DNA of 64,000 nucleotides from Cyanobacterium aponinum PCC 10605 (lineage in GTDB: Bacteria > Cyanobacteriota > Cyanobacteriia > Cyanobacteriales > Cyanobacteriaceae). The position numbers and the translations under genes are program-made. Position 1 is the first letter of the stretch; the number at the start of each line of letters is the position of its first letter. This document shows, piece after piece, positions 36,905 to 45,647 of this stretch. Under the pieces are notes generated by a model, which worked only from the letters and a program-made list of their open reading frames with translations, ran no database searches and was not told the DNA's origin. The stretch covers positions 1,798,001 through 1,862,000 of the forward strand of contig NC_019776.1 of NCBI RefSeq assembly GCF_000317675.1. Direction: 5' to 3'.

Positions 36905-36932
36905 GTAGGGGTTGAATATATTCAACCCTTAC
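36905..36932. repeat. palindromic repeat, copy 2 of 3
   Basis: Same 20-base perfect palindrome GGGTTGAATATATTCAACCC as at 31553 and 54283. Confidence 0.85.
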
Positions 36933-37058
36933 GGTGCTAGGGGATGGGAGGATGGGGTGATGAGGGGGAAGTAGGGGCGAATGGCCATTCGCCCGTACAG
37001 GAGTTAGGAGTTAGGAGTTAGGGGTTTTTAATTCTTAATTTTTAATTCTTAACTATTT

Positions 37059-37161
37059 AACGTCAGTTCGGATTAAGGCAATTTTATCGTTATTTCTAAG
37101 AAGCTATAAGGTTTTCTGACTACGAGAAAATAATGCTTTCAGCTTATTCAAAACTCAGGTT
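37059..37161 (+). repeat. 100-bp dispersed repeat, copy 2
   Basis: Near-identical to 7094-7193: AACGTCAGTTCGGATTAAGG ... AAGCTATAAGGTTTTCTGAC ... CAAAACTCAGGTT. Its 3' part recurs inverted at 47281-47319. Confidence 0.8.
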
Positions 37162-37323
37162 AGTGAAAATCTTAAGTTTGTATAAAAAAGGCAAGGGGCA
37201 AGGTTAAAAGGGCAAAGGGCAAGGGGCAAAGGTAATTAACAATTAACAGTGAAAAATATCTAAAACCAAAAACCTGAAACCTACCCCCATGACACCAATT
37301 AATTTTTTTCCAACCCCTACCTA

Positions 37324-38226
37324 CTAACTCTGTGCTTTTTTATTTGCCAGTCTTTCTTCCGCATTTGCCATTACTGCTTCTTTATTTTCTAAAAACTCTC
37401 CGGGATAAGTTTCTAATATTTTTGTCGATAAGGAGATACGATTTTTAAAAGTATCAATTTCCATAATTACAACTTTTACTTCTTCTCCTATTTGAAAGAA
37501 ACTTTCTAAAGCGTTTACTTTACCCTCGCTAATTTGTTTGATGTGCAGTAAACCACTAACACCACCAAAATCGACAAAAACACCATAGGGTTGAATTTTA
37601 GCTATTTTACCAGCAACAACTTCGTTTTCCTTGAGTTGAGATAGAGCGGAAGAACGAGCAATATTTCTTTGGGTTAATACTAACTTATTTTCTTTTTGGT
37701 CTAATTGTAGAATATTAGTATCAACAGTTTGATCTATTAAAGTCTCCAAATCTTCTTTCTGAGTTAAATGGGATTTAGGAATAAAACCTTTTAAACCTTG
37801 TACTTCACCAAAAACACCTCCACGGTTAACTCCTGTAACCAACATTTGCACGATCGCACCTTTTTCTTCAATCTCCTTTAAATTATCCCATGCTTGATCA
37901 ATAAATAATTGACGGCGAGATAATTTCACTTGTCCTTCTGCATCTTGTTCCTTGATAATAACAAAATCAAATTCCTGCTCTAAAGGTAATACTTCTTTAA
38001 CATTAGAAGAACCTCGCCAGTCCACCTCTGTCTGAGGAACAAAACCGGGGGATTTACCGCCAATATCTACATAAACACCGTCGGAAGAATACTCGAACAC
38101 TTTCCCCCTGACAACATCTCCCTGCTTAAAATGATAGTCATACTGTTCTTGTTCTAAAGCCTGAGAAAAATCATCCATAGAAAACGAGAGATTATTAGAT
38201 GCAGAGGAATGAGAATTAGCGGTCAT
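37324..38226 (-). CDS. rps1: 30S ribosomal protein S1 homologue (three S1 domains)
   Basis: The 300-residue protein carries three S1 RNA-binding domains: about 33-105 (GDVVRGKVFEYSSDGVYVDIGGKSPGFVP), about 120-190 (GVNRGGVFGEVQGLKGFIPKSHL) and about 203-275 (VVAGKIAKIQPYGVFVDFGGVSGLLHI). Cyanobacterial S1 proteins are shorter than the six-domain E. coli form. This length fits the smaller Rps1b-type protein, which binds mRNA; the main Rps1a has about 330-380 residues. The N-terminal 20 residues are Ser/Asn-rich. Single gene, divergent from psbZ. Whether it is the ribosomal S1 or the accessory form cannot be decided without the second copy. Confidence 0.87.
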   Translation of the reverse strand: MTANSHSSASNNLSFSMDDFSQALEQEQYDYHFKQGDVVRGKVFEYSSDGVYVDIGGKSPGFVPQTEVDWRGSSNVKEVLPLEQEFDFVIIKEQDAEGQVKLSRRQLFIDQAWDNLKEIEEKGAIVQMLVTGVNRGGVFGEVQGLKGFIPKSHLTQKEDLETLIDQTVDTNILQLDQKENKLVLTQRNIARSSALSQLKENEVVAGKIAKIQPYGVFVDFGGVSGLLHIKQISEGKVNALESFFQIGEEVKVVIMEIDTFKNRISLSTKILETYPGEFLENKEAVMANAEERLANKKAQS

Positions 38227-38404
38227 AACAAATTAGACGATATAGTAAAATTACACAAATTACTTTATTATAATGTAGATTCTCTCTGACTATTCATAAA
38301 AACAATCAACAGTCAAAGGATTCATTAGTCAGAATGACACAAATTAGCCTAAACTAATCTAATAAAGTTTAGTTAAAAAAATATATTTTTAGGAGATTAA
38401 GAAA

Positions 38405-38593
38405 ATGGGAGTTATATTCCAATTAGTATTAACCGCGCTAGTGCTTTTTTCTTTCTTAATGATCGTTTATGTGCCTGTTGCTTATGCTTCCCCACAAAAC
38501 TGGGAGCAGTCTAAGCCCTTATTATACTTAGGTTCTGGCATCTGGTTAGCCCTAGTGGTTGCTGTTGCTGTCTTAAACTTTTTCGTGGTTTAA
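38405..38593 (+). CDS. psbZ: photosystem II protein PsbZ
   Basis: PsbZ (Ycf9) is a two-helix subunit at the edge of photosystem II in the thylakoid membrane and stabilises its contact with antenna proteins. The 62 residues match the usual length. Helix 1 is [20 protein letters not shown]; then the short lumen-exposed link [20 protein letters not shown]; helix 2 is [17 protein letters not shown] to the C-terminus. ATG 38405 follows AGGAGATTAAGAAA, a good ribosome site. ribH follows on the same strand, a neighbourhood also found in Synechocystis. Confidence 0.96.
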   Translation: MGVIFQLVLTALVLFSFLMIVYVPVAYASPQNWEQSKPLLYLGSGIWLALVVAVAVLNFFVV

Positions 38594-38719
38594 TTTCACT
38601 TTTTGTTAAGAAATATTAAGAATTAAGACAAAATTTAACTCGGTGGGCAAAATCCAAATTCAATCAAAAAAATGAGTATTTTTGCTCACCAAATTAGACA
38701 AAAATATTTACTGGTAAAC

Positions 38720-39199
38720 ATGGCAATTTTTGAAGGAAATTTTCAAGATACATCAAATCTACGTTTTGCATTAGTCATAGGACGTTTCAATGATTTAATT
38801 ACGAATAAGTTATTATCTGGCTGTCAAGATTGTTTGAAAAGGCATGGAGTGGATATAAACCCAGAAGGAAATCAGGTAGATTATGCTTGGGTGCCGGGTA
38901 GTTTTGAGGTGTCTTTAGTTGCCAAAAAATTAGCTCTTACAGGGCGTTATGATGCCATTATCTGTTTAGGGGCAGTTATTAGAGGAGATACCCCCCATTT
39001 TGACTATGTTTGCAATGAAGCGGCCAAGGGAATTGCTTCTGTTGGTTTAAATACTGGTGTGCCGATTGTTTTCGGAATTGTCACCACAGACACAATGCAA
39101 CAGGCTTTAGAAAGAGCGGGAATAAAAAGTAATTTAGGATGGAATTATGCCATGAATGCTTTGGAAATGGCTACTTTAATGAAGCAGATTGAAAAATAG
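38720..39199 (+). CDS. ribH: 6,7-dimethyl-8-ribityllumazine synthase
   Basis: Condenses 5-amino-6-ribitylamino-uracil with dihydroxybutanone phosphate in riboflavin synthesis; forms large capsid-like or pentameric assemblies in the cytosol. Family motifs are [37 protein letters not shown], and the active-site His in [37 protein letters not shown] and the ending [12 protein letters not shown] are also typical. I place the start at ATG 38720 ([10 protein letters not shown]), which lines up with the family. An in-frame ATG at 38672 would add 16 residues not seen in relatives and has no better ribosome site, so the start is moderately certain. Confidence 0.92.
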   Translation: MAIFEGNFQDTSNLRFALVIGRFNDLITNKLLSGCQDCLKRHGVDINPEGNQVDYAWVPGSFEVSLVAKKLALTGRYDAIICLGAVIRGDTPHFDYVCNEAAKGIASVGLNTGVPIVFGIVTTDTMQQALERAGIKSNLGWNYAMNALEMATLMKQIEK

Positions 39200-39208
39200 A
39201 AAAATAAC

Positions 39209-39243
39209 TTTGGCTCTCTTACTGCTCGTTGTGTAAATTATCG
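39209..39243 (-). repeat. dispersed repeat, GGCTCTATCACTTCTCG family
   Basis: TTGGCTCTCTTACTGCTCGT followed by TGTGTAAATTATC. Related copies: 59783-59812 (inverted, within a small ORF) and 7297-7330 (inverted). It lies 10 bp after the ribH stop. Confidence 0.6.
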
Positions 39244-39457
39244 GTTAGGAAAAAGTGTCAGGTGGCGGGTGAGGAGGAGATGGGGAGATAAAGGGAAGGG
39301 GTGAGAGGGGGAAACCAGTAATAAATAATAAGTAATAAATAATAAATAAGTAATAAGTGTTCGGAGTTTTTAATTCTTAATTATCAACTATTCACTATCC
39401 ACTATTTACCATTGCCTATTGCCTTTTGCCTCTTGCCCATCGCCCATTGCCCTTTTT

Positions 39458-39667
39458 TTATCTTAACTCCGAACTCCGAACTCCGTTCACGACCGAAGGG
39501 AGTGTAAGAGCCGAAGGCGAACTCTCCGAACTCCCCGTAATCGTTTCTATCGGGGCAGGTTCTGCTAAATCTGTAGCAATAAAACTACGGGCTGTGACTG
39601 CCACTAAGGCAAAAAGTGCGATCGCGATCGTAATAAAAGGAATAATTTGTTGACGAATAAATTGCAT
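39458..39667 (-). CDS. small single-helix membrane protein, C-terminus encoded by a repeat
   Basis: The 69-residue protein begins MQFIRQQIIPFITIAIALFA with one hydrophobic helix (about 8-30) and a short polar tail. It may sit in the plasma or thylakoid membrane. Residues from about 44 on (SESSPSALTLPSVVNGVRSS) are translated from a dispersed intergenic repeat (39466-39535), so this tail is probably acquired and the ancestral C-terminus may have differed. It lies 33 bp upstream of the minus-strand cysK gap, i.e. behind cysK on the same strand, and may be co-transcribed with it. No family recognised. Confidence 0.6.
   Translation of the reverse strand: MQFIRQQIIPFITIAIALFALVAVTARSFIATDLAEPAPIETITGSSESSPSALTLPSVVNGVRSSELR
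39466..39535. repeat. dispersed repeat with GTTCACGACCGAAGGGAGTG core
   Basis: Tandem CCGAACT units followed by the core and AGAGCCGAAGGCGAACTCT. A related copy lies at 9652-9705 (inverted) and a shortened one at 61800-61840. Confidence 0.7.
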
Positions 39668-39699
39668 AATGTTGTAGTTTAATAGAATAAATTAATTGC

Positions 39700-40680
39700 C
39701 TAGAATTGAGGAATAGTTAAGCCCTTAGACTTAAGCCACTGAGGATTATAAAGACGGGATTGATAACGAGCCCCACCATCACATAAAACTGTCACAATGG
39801 TATGTCCGGGGCCTAGTTGTTTGGCAAGTGCGATCGCACCTGCTACATTTATACCCACAGAACCGCCCATAAATAAACCTTCTTTATAGAGTAACTGATA
39901 AATAACTCTTAAGGCTTCATTGTCGTGGATTTGTACCGCATCATCAATGGGTACACCTTCCATATTAGCGGTAATGCGACTATTACCAATACCTTCAGTA
40001 ATAGAATTACCCTCAATTTTTATTTCCCCTGTTTTGACGTAACTGTACAAACCACTACCCATAGGATCAGCCAAAACGCACTGAATATTAGGATTTTTTT
40101 CCTTTAGAAACAAAGATACCCCCGCAAAGGTTCCTCCAGTGCCTGTTGCCGCAACCCAACCATCAACTTTACCATCAGTTTGTTGCCAAATTTCTTTTCC
40201 TGTTGTTTCATAGTGGGCTTGACGATTAGCTAAATTATCAAATTGATTTGCCCAGATTGCGTTATCCATTTCTTCTGCAATCCTACCCGATAACTTAACA
40301 TAATTATTGGGATCTTTATAAGGCACAGCTGGAACAGCCCTAACCTCAGCCCCTAAAGTACGTAACAAATCCATTTTTTCTTGAGATTGAGTTTCAGGAA
40401 TGACAATTACACATTTATATCCCTTCGCATTGCAAATATGAGCCAAACCGATACCCGTATTTCCCGCCGTACCTTCTACCACCGTACCTCCGGGCTTAAG
40501 TAATCCTTGTTTTTCTGCCTCTTGAATAATATATAATGCCGCTCTATCTTTAACTGAACCGCCGGGGTTCAAAAATTCAGCTTTGCCTAAAATTTCGCAT
40601 CCTGTTTCTTCGCTGAAGCTATTAAGACGGATTAAAGGAGTGTTGCCAATAGTACCAACGAAGCCGTTTTTAATATCCAT
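39700..40680 (-). CDS. cysK: cysteine synthase A
   Basis: A PLP enzyme that makes cysteine from O-acetylserine and sulfide. The 326-residue protein has the PLP lysine in FLNPGGSVKDRAALYII (about 35-51), the substrate loop EGTAGNTGIGLAHI, the phosphate-binding GTGGTFAGVS and the C-terminal SVGINVAGAIALAKQLG. These are standard for CysK/CysM; ETQSQEKMDLLRTLGAEV also matches. Some sequence details (GNTPLIRLNSFSEETG start and a slightly longer C-terminus with PQWLKSKG) resemble the cyanobacterial slr1842-like type. Single gene or followed by the small membrane protein on the same strand. Confidence 0.93.
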   Translation of the reverse strand: MDIKNGFVGTIGNTPLIRLNSFSEETGCEILGKAEFLNPGGSVKDRAALYIIQEAEKQGLLKPGGTVVEGTAGNTGIGLAHICNAKGYKCVIVIPETQSQEKMDLLRTLGAEVRAVPAVPYKDPNNYVKLSGRIAEEMDNAIWANQFDNLANRQAHYETTGKEIWQQTDGKVDGWVAATGTGGTFAGVSLFLKEKNPNIQCVLADPMGSGLYSYVKTGEIKIEGNSITEGIGNSRITANMEGVPIDDAVQIHDNEALRVIYQLLYKEGLFMGGSVGINVAGAIALAKQLGPGHTIVTVLCDGGARYQSRLYNPQWLKSKGLTIPQF

Positions 40681-40782
40681 TAGTCAGTTATTTTATCTAA
40701 GAATAATTCTGATTATCTAGCTGTTCTATTTTATCTCAATTTGACTTATTAATAACTTGAAAGGCTTTCAGGTTTATTCTTT

Positions 40783-41178
40783 TTACTCCCAAATAGTTTT
40801 GAGATTGGGAAAATTCCCTAAAATTTGATCTCTAGTAATTAATGTTGATTGATAATAACTGGCTGTTGCGGCAATAATGCGATCATGAATATCCCAATGT
40901 TTAGGGAGAATTAGCATTTGTTGAAAAATTACAAAATCAAAACCAACGATACTAAAACCATCTCCTTGATTAATCTTATCTAGTAATTCTTCGATTATAA
41001 TCTTTACTTTTCCTTTTTCAGCAATATGAGTAAGTTCTGCCATTACCAAGGTAGGGATTAATACCTTAACTTCTCCATTTTCAGCCTGAGTCAAAATTTC
41101 TTTAGCTTTACAAGATAATCTTTCATCTTCACTAATAAACCAAGCTAGAGCATGAGTGTCAACTACATAAGTAATCAT
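40783..41178 (-). CDS. PIN-domain toxin (VapC-like)
   Basis: A PIN-domain ribonuclease of about 131 residues. Acidic catalytic residues are visible: Asp in TYVVDTHALAWF (residue 6), Glu in VMAELTHIAE, and Asp residues in HWDIHDRIIAATA. VapC toxins cut tRNA or rRNA when freed from their antitoxin. The start is set at ATG 41178, seven bases after the antitoxin stop; a longer frame from 41232 overlaps the antitoxin gene and gives non-family residues. It forms a pair with the gene upstream at 41186-41419. Confidence 0.87.
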   Translation of the reverse strand: MITYVVDTHALAWFISEDERLSCKAKEILTQAENGEVKVLIPTLVMAELTHIAEKGKVKIIIEELLDKINQGDGFSIVGFDFVIFQQMLILPKHWDIHDRIIAATASYYQSTLITRDQILGNFPNLKTIWE

Positions 41179-41185
41179 ACTGTTA

Positions 41186-41419
41186 TTAATCCCACTCTGA
41201 AATATTCTTAAATACTGCTTTTTTTGCTTCATCTAAATCCTCATCTGTTACCACAACATCTTTCCATAAACCCCTTATTGTGGTTTTATTGTTAGACAAT
41301 TTTCCTTGAGATTGGGAGTCAGATTTTTGAGCTAAAAATTCCGCAAAATCTAGCAATTCTTGCTTTCTGTGGGGTGATAATGTTTGAAATTTACTGATTA
41401 ATAATTGTTCTAATGTCAT
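41186..41419 (-). CDS. DUF2281-type antitoxin partner of the PIN toxin
   Basis: The 77-residue protein begins MTLEQLLISKFQTLSPHRKQ and has FAEFLAQK, the N-terminal helix pattern of DUF2281 proteins that precede PIN toxins in cyanobacteria. A variable linker and the acidic C-terminus (VVVTDEDLDEAKKAVF) would wrap the toxin. The gene is first in the pair, as is usual, with the toxin start 7 bp beyond its stop, so the two are co-translated. Autoregulation is likely by analogy but no operator was found. Confidence 0.82.
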   Translation of the reverse strand: MTLEQLLISKFQTLSPHRKQELLDFAEFLAQKSDSQSQGKLSNNKTTIRGLWKDVVVTDEDLDEAKKAVFKNISEWD

Positions 41420-41499
41420 ATCTAAAGAATTAAAAATTAATAATTAATAATGAGGCTAGAAGTCAGAAGTAGGAAGAAGGAAGAAGTAATTAATAACTA

Positions 41500-44400
41500 T
41501 TAACTATTTAGTTTTTGACGGCAAATTTCTGCTTCCTGAGTATAACCTCCCTTCTCATAGTATTTTATCGCAGTTTCCAAATCATCCATTTTTAAACAGG
41601 CTAAAGCCGCTTTTTGCCATTCACTTAAAAATTGCCACAGTTGTGCGGCTTCTTCCCATTGCTGTTGATTCTCACAAACCATTGCTAACCTTTGCCAATT
41701 ATTTAATTGTCGCCAACAATCCTCGGCTTTTTGCCAATTTTCGGCTTTTTCATAACATAAACCTGCTTTTTCTATTTCTTTAATGGAAAACCATGCTTTT
41801 CCCGCTTCTTCCCATTTTTGTTGATGTTCGCAAACAAGGGCTAATTTTTCCCATTTCCACGATTTACGCCAACATTCTTCGGCTTTTTCCCAATGTTTGC
41901 ATTTTTCATAACATAAACCTGCTTTCTCATGATTGCTTGCTTTAAGGTAATTTTCAGCGGCTTTTTCCCATTCTTGTAATTGTTCATAAGCATTGGCACT
42001 TTTTTCCCAATTTTGCACTCCCGAGGGGTTTTGCTGTGCCGCACGAGCCCAGTATTGAGCGGCTTTTTGCCAATTGTCGCATTGTTCATAACAAAGGGCG
42101 GCTTTTTCAAATTGATTAACTTTCAACCAATCCAGAGCGGCTTTTTGCCATGAGCCTTGTTTTTTACAAACATACTCTAGTTTTTCCCAATTTTCCAATT
42201 CCTGCCAACAATCCTCTGCTAAGTGCCACAATTCCCCGTTTTCAAAACAAAGGGCGGCTTTTTCTTTCTCTCCTATTTGTTGCCATGCTCTTCCTGCTTT
42301 TTCCCATTCTTGCAATTTTTCCCACTCTTGGGCAGATTCTTGCCATTTTTCTTGTTTTTCGAGGTTTTCAGCGAGGCGATCGCTTTTTTGCAAGGTTTGC
42401 CAATGTTTTTGAGCTAAATGCCATAATTCTCCTTCTTCAAAACAAAGGGCGGCTTTTTCCAACTGATTAATTTTTTCCCATGCTTCTCCTGCTTTTTGCC
42501 ATTCTCCCAAATTTTCCCAACTTTCAGCCGCTTCTTGCCATTTTCCTTGTTTTTCACCAGCTAGAATACTTCTATACCAATTTTTGGCTTCTAACCACGC
42601 TTTTTCTGCTTGATCCCATTTTTCTGATTGCTCATAACATAGTCCTTGTAATTCATTTGGGTTTGTTTTACTCCAAGCCTGTGCCGCTTCTTCCCATTTA
42701 TTTTGTTGTTGAAGTGCGATCGCAACAAAACCCCAATATCCTAATTTCTGCCAGATACTCTCGGCTAAATCCCATTGATTTCCTTTTTGATAACATAAAG
42801 CGGCTTTTTCCATTTCCGTAATTTTTAGCCATGTTTGAGCCGCAGAAATCCATTTTTCTTCATGTTCATAAGATAAAGCTAACTCTCGCCAATTTCCCAA
42901 TTCTTCCCAACATTTTTGTGCTTCCGTCCATTTTTGTGCTTTTTGCCAACAATTTGCCGCCCTTTCTATATCTCCATCTTTTTGCCAACAATTACCTGCT
43001 TTTTCCCATTGATTTAACTCTTCCCAAATTAACGCAATTTTTTTCCATTGACCTAGCTTTGTCCACATTTTTATCGCCAACTTCATTTGTTCTGATTGAC
43101 GATAAAATTTATCCGCTAAATCATAATATTCATTTGCTCTTTCTAATAGGTTTCTTTCCAAACATTCATCACCTGCTAATTCCCATTGATTATCCCGTGC
43201 TAAACATCTTAATTTTCCTTCAAAATCATTACCTTTTTCATAACATAATTTTGCTAATTTATAATTATTAATTTTCTCAAAATATAATCCTCTTTTTTGC
43301 CACTCTTCATTATCCAAAACAGACCATTTAGCTAACCATAATTTATGATCAACTTCATTCCAGCAATTAATCGCATAATCAAAAAGACCTACTTTATTCC
43401 AAATATCCCCTGCTTTACCATAATTTCCCTTTTTCTCTTCCCAAAGAGCATTAACTTTGTTTAACCCAAATTCGTCTTGATAAAGATTGTAAATTTGCTC
43501 TGCTATTTGATAACTTTTATTATTCCCTAACTCTAAATATTTATCAGCAATATGTATTTCTTGATCCGAACTATATTTTCTATTAAACATTGATTCTAGT
43601 TCAGTTTCATAACCGATTTCTAGCGTTTGATTAATCTCAGACTCATTCCAGATACTGTCAAAAGTATCATCATAAAAATATACCTGTTTTCTTCCTAAAT
43701 TAGAACATAAATATATTAAGTCTTGCTTATACACTGTTGGATTATTACAATCATATAAGCTACCAATCTGAGAATTAAAAATGTCATTATTACTATCAAA
43801 AGGCTTCCAAATTAAAACTTCTTCAAAATCTAAGCTATCTACTTCATTAAAGCTAATGATTCTTTCACTATCTTGAGAAAAAATATTTTGTAATCTTGCT
43901 TTTTCTGCTTCGCTAAATACAATAATCGCACTATCAATATTGAGAGATGATTTATTTATGATAAATTCCGAGTTTATTTCTGAAATGACTAAAGGTTTAT
44001 TAAAGGATTGAATCCATGATTTATGATTGAGAGAAATCCCCGCTATGCTAGCTATTTTCGATTGAAGATTAACTATATTTTTATTATATAAAAAGCTACC
44101 ATTTAACTCAGTATTTTCAATTAATTCTCTAATTTTTGCCCACTGAGGTAATTTGTGAAAACAATTAATTAAAATCTTTTTTAATCTATTCCAACTTTGG
44201 TTATTAACTTTCAAATAATTATCGTTATCCCCCACAAAAAATATTTGTGGTAAATAATCATCATTGGATTTTATTTTTAGTAACTTTAATATAAATTGTG
44301 TTTGTAATTCTGAAAAATTTTCCACTCCATCAATATAAACAACATCAAAATCTCCCTGATAATTGCTAGGTAATTGACGCAGTAAATATTGAGTCAAATC

Positions 44401-45477
44401 TAATTCATCCCAATAGTTTTGCGAAATTAGCCATTCTTGATAATAGGTTGCTAAATTATAAATGAAATTAAAATCTGAATTTGACGGAAAAACACTTTGA
44501 TTTGTTAAAGCTAGGTATTCTTTAAGACTAAGTAGATTATTTTCCCCCCTAATACTTTTAAATGAGCCTTTTATTAGTATCCTGATTTCTTCCCACAAAT
44601 ACTCTGGATTAAGGGAAATTACTTGTTGACTCTTAAAAAACTCCTCATAAAATTTATAAAAAGTAACCTGTCTTTGGGATAGAAATTTATAGTTAAAAAT
44701 TAGGGGATATTTTTCTATAATATTTTTCCCTAAATGAAGATAATTAGTAAAGTTAATATTATTATCACTAACTATTTTTTGACTAATCTTTTGATATTTT
44801 TGAGCATCTGATTTACTTTTAGTTAAAAACAGTATTTTTTTTGGTAAATCTTCTTCTAGCTTTCCCTCTTCTATTAGAGCAGAATAGAGGGCTGTAGTGG
44901 TTTTTCCTGTACCTTTATGACCCGTAATAATAGCGGGAAAATGAGGACTTTTAGTAATTATTTCTTCTTGTTGAGGAGATAAAATAACCAAATTACTACT
45001 TCCTTTGGTTGAGGAAAAAATATATTTAGCGGAAAAATCATCTTTGCTAAAAGAAAAATATTCTATGTTTATCTGTTCTCTCGGGTCAACGGTACCGATT
45101 ATTTGCTCTGAGTAACTGAACTGATTAGAATCAAAAAATATTTCTATATATTTAGAAAATTCTGAATTATTATCGATAAAATTTTCTATTTTTTTAGCTA
45201 GATTATTAACGGAAATAATATCTACTATTTTGACAACGCATTTCCCATTATTTTCTACTAAAAAGCTGGATATGCAAATATTACTATCGGAAAAAAAGAG
45301 GGCAATTTTTTGATATTTATTAGGGAAGAATAATTTTATTTTATCTTGAGAATCTTTTTGATTGATTAACTCCGAGAAATTTTTAACAAAGTCAATAGGG
45401 ACGTGGGTTGACAAAGAGTAAAGTTTTAACCAAAGTTGAGAAGAAATTTTAACGATTAGTTCTGTGGAGGTCATCAT
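41500..45477 (-). CDS. giant protein: degenerate UvrD-like helicase domain fused to Trp-rich helical repeats
   Basis: About 1325 residues. Residues 1-165 form an unassigned N-terminal domain. A UvrD/SF1-like region follows: intact Walker A GHKGTGKTT (about 186-194); a Walker B-like DVVYIDGVENFS (about 380), where active helicases have DEAQD; FFVGDNDNYLKV for motif III; FNEVDSLDFEEVLIW for motif V; and SNLGRKQVYFY for motif VI. From about 640 to the end run ~19-20-residue helical repeats of the form W-x-K-A-A-x-C-x-E (e.g. NWQKAEDCWRQL, EWEKAGRAWQQIG), with more than 50 tryptophans, resembling TPR/HAT solenoids. No signal peptide or membrane helix. ATG 45477 is preferred; the longer frame starts at TTG 45492. 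It diverges from the ABC1 kinase gene. Function unknown. Confidence 0.83.
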   Translation of the reverse strand: MMTSTELIVKISSQLWLKLYSLSTHVPIDFVKNFSELINQKDSQDKIKLFFPNKYQKIALFFSDSNICISSFLVENNGKCVVKIVDIISVNNLAKKIENFIDNNSEFSKYIEIFFDSNQFSYSEQIIGTVDPREQINIEYFSFSKDDFSAKYIFSSTKGSSNLVILSPQQEEIITKSPHFPAIITGHKGTGKTTTALYSALIEEGKLEEDLPKKILFLTKSKSDAQKYQKISQKIVSDNNINFTNYLHLGKNIIEKYPLIFNYKFLSQRQVTFYKFYEEFFKSQQVISLNPEYLWEEIRILIKGSFKSIRGENNLLSLKEYLALTNQSVFPSNSDFNFIYNLATYYQEWLISQNYWDELDLTQYLLRQLPSNYQGDFDVVYIDGVENFSELQTQFILKLLKIKSNDDYLPQIFFVGDNDNYLKVNNQSWNRLKKILINCFHKLPQWAKIRELIENTELNGSFLYNKNIVNLQSKIASIAGISLNHKSWIQSFNKPLVISEINSEFIINKSSLNIDSAIIVFSEAEKARLQNIFSQDSERIISFNEVDSLDFEEVLIWKPFDSNNDIFNSQIGSLYDCNNPTVYKQDLIYLCSNLGRKQVYFYDDTFDSIWNESEINQTLEIGYETELESMFNRKYSSDQEIHIADKYLELGNNKSYQIAEQIYNLYQDEFGLNKVNALWEEKKGNYGKAGDIWNKVGLFDYAINCWNEVDHKLWLAKWSVLDNEEWQKRGLYFEKINNYKLAKLCYEKGNDFEGKLRCLARDNQWELAGDECLERNLLERANEYYDLADKFYRQSEQMKLAIKMWTKLGQWKKIALIWEELNQWEKAGNCWQKDGDIERAANCWQKAQKWTEAQKCWEELGNWRELALSYEHEEKWISAAQTWLKITEMEKAALCYQKGNQWDLAESIWQKLGYWGFVAIALQQQNKWEEAAQAWSKTNPNELQGLCYEQSEKWDQAEKAWLEAKNWYRSILAGEKQGKWQEAAESWENLGEWQKAGEAWEKINQLEKAALCFEEGELWHLAQKHWQTLQKSDRLAENLEKQEKWQESAQEWEKLQEWEKAGRAWQQIGEKEKAALCFENGELWHLAEDCWQELENWEKLEYVCKKQGSWQKAALDWLKVNQFEKAALCYEQCDNWQKAAQYWARAAQQNPSGVQNWEKSANAYEQLQEWEKAAENYLKASNHEKAGLCYEKCKHWEKAEECWRKSWKWEKLALVCEHQQKWEEAGKAWFSIKEIEKAGLCYEKAENWQKAEDCWRQLNNWQRLAMVCENQQQWEEAAQLWQFLSEWQKAALACLKMDDLETAIKYYEKGGYTQEAEICRQKLNS

Positions 45478-45647
45478 GGAGCTATGAATCAATAGGAGGT
45501 TTTTTAATAGTATAATAGTATAAATTAGTTTAAGAAAAACGGTGAAATAGTTAATTTAATTTGCTGTCAACACGAAAATAAAATTCAGAAGTTTGTCTTT
45601 AAAGTATTAGTATTAATTATAAATCCAAAGACTAATATACATCAATT

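Larger units (their letters stand above)
36856..37323. other. repeat-packed intergenic region between convergent genes
   Basis: No gene. In order: post-stop repeat 36858-36903, palindrome 36905-36932, a second palindrome around GGGGCGAATGGCCATTCGCC (36971-36998), GAGTTAG x3 (about 37001-37021), the 100-bp repeat 37059-37161, and purine tracts of GGCAAGGGGCAAA type. Confidence 0.8.

Noticed and set aside
41179-41232. Longer PIN toxin start overlapping the antitoxin gene
   Set aside because: The added residues (MKQKKQYLRIFQ...) are translated from antitoxin coding DNA and are not found in PIN domains.
42150-43271. Three open frames in a row on the plus strand opposite the giant repeat gene
   Set aside because: They read Leu/Phe/Pro-rich text that mirrors the Trp/Lys/Glu codons of the repeats on the minus strand. 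Long antisense frames are expected there. No ribosome sites or motifs.
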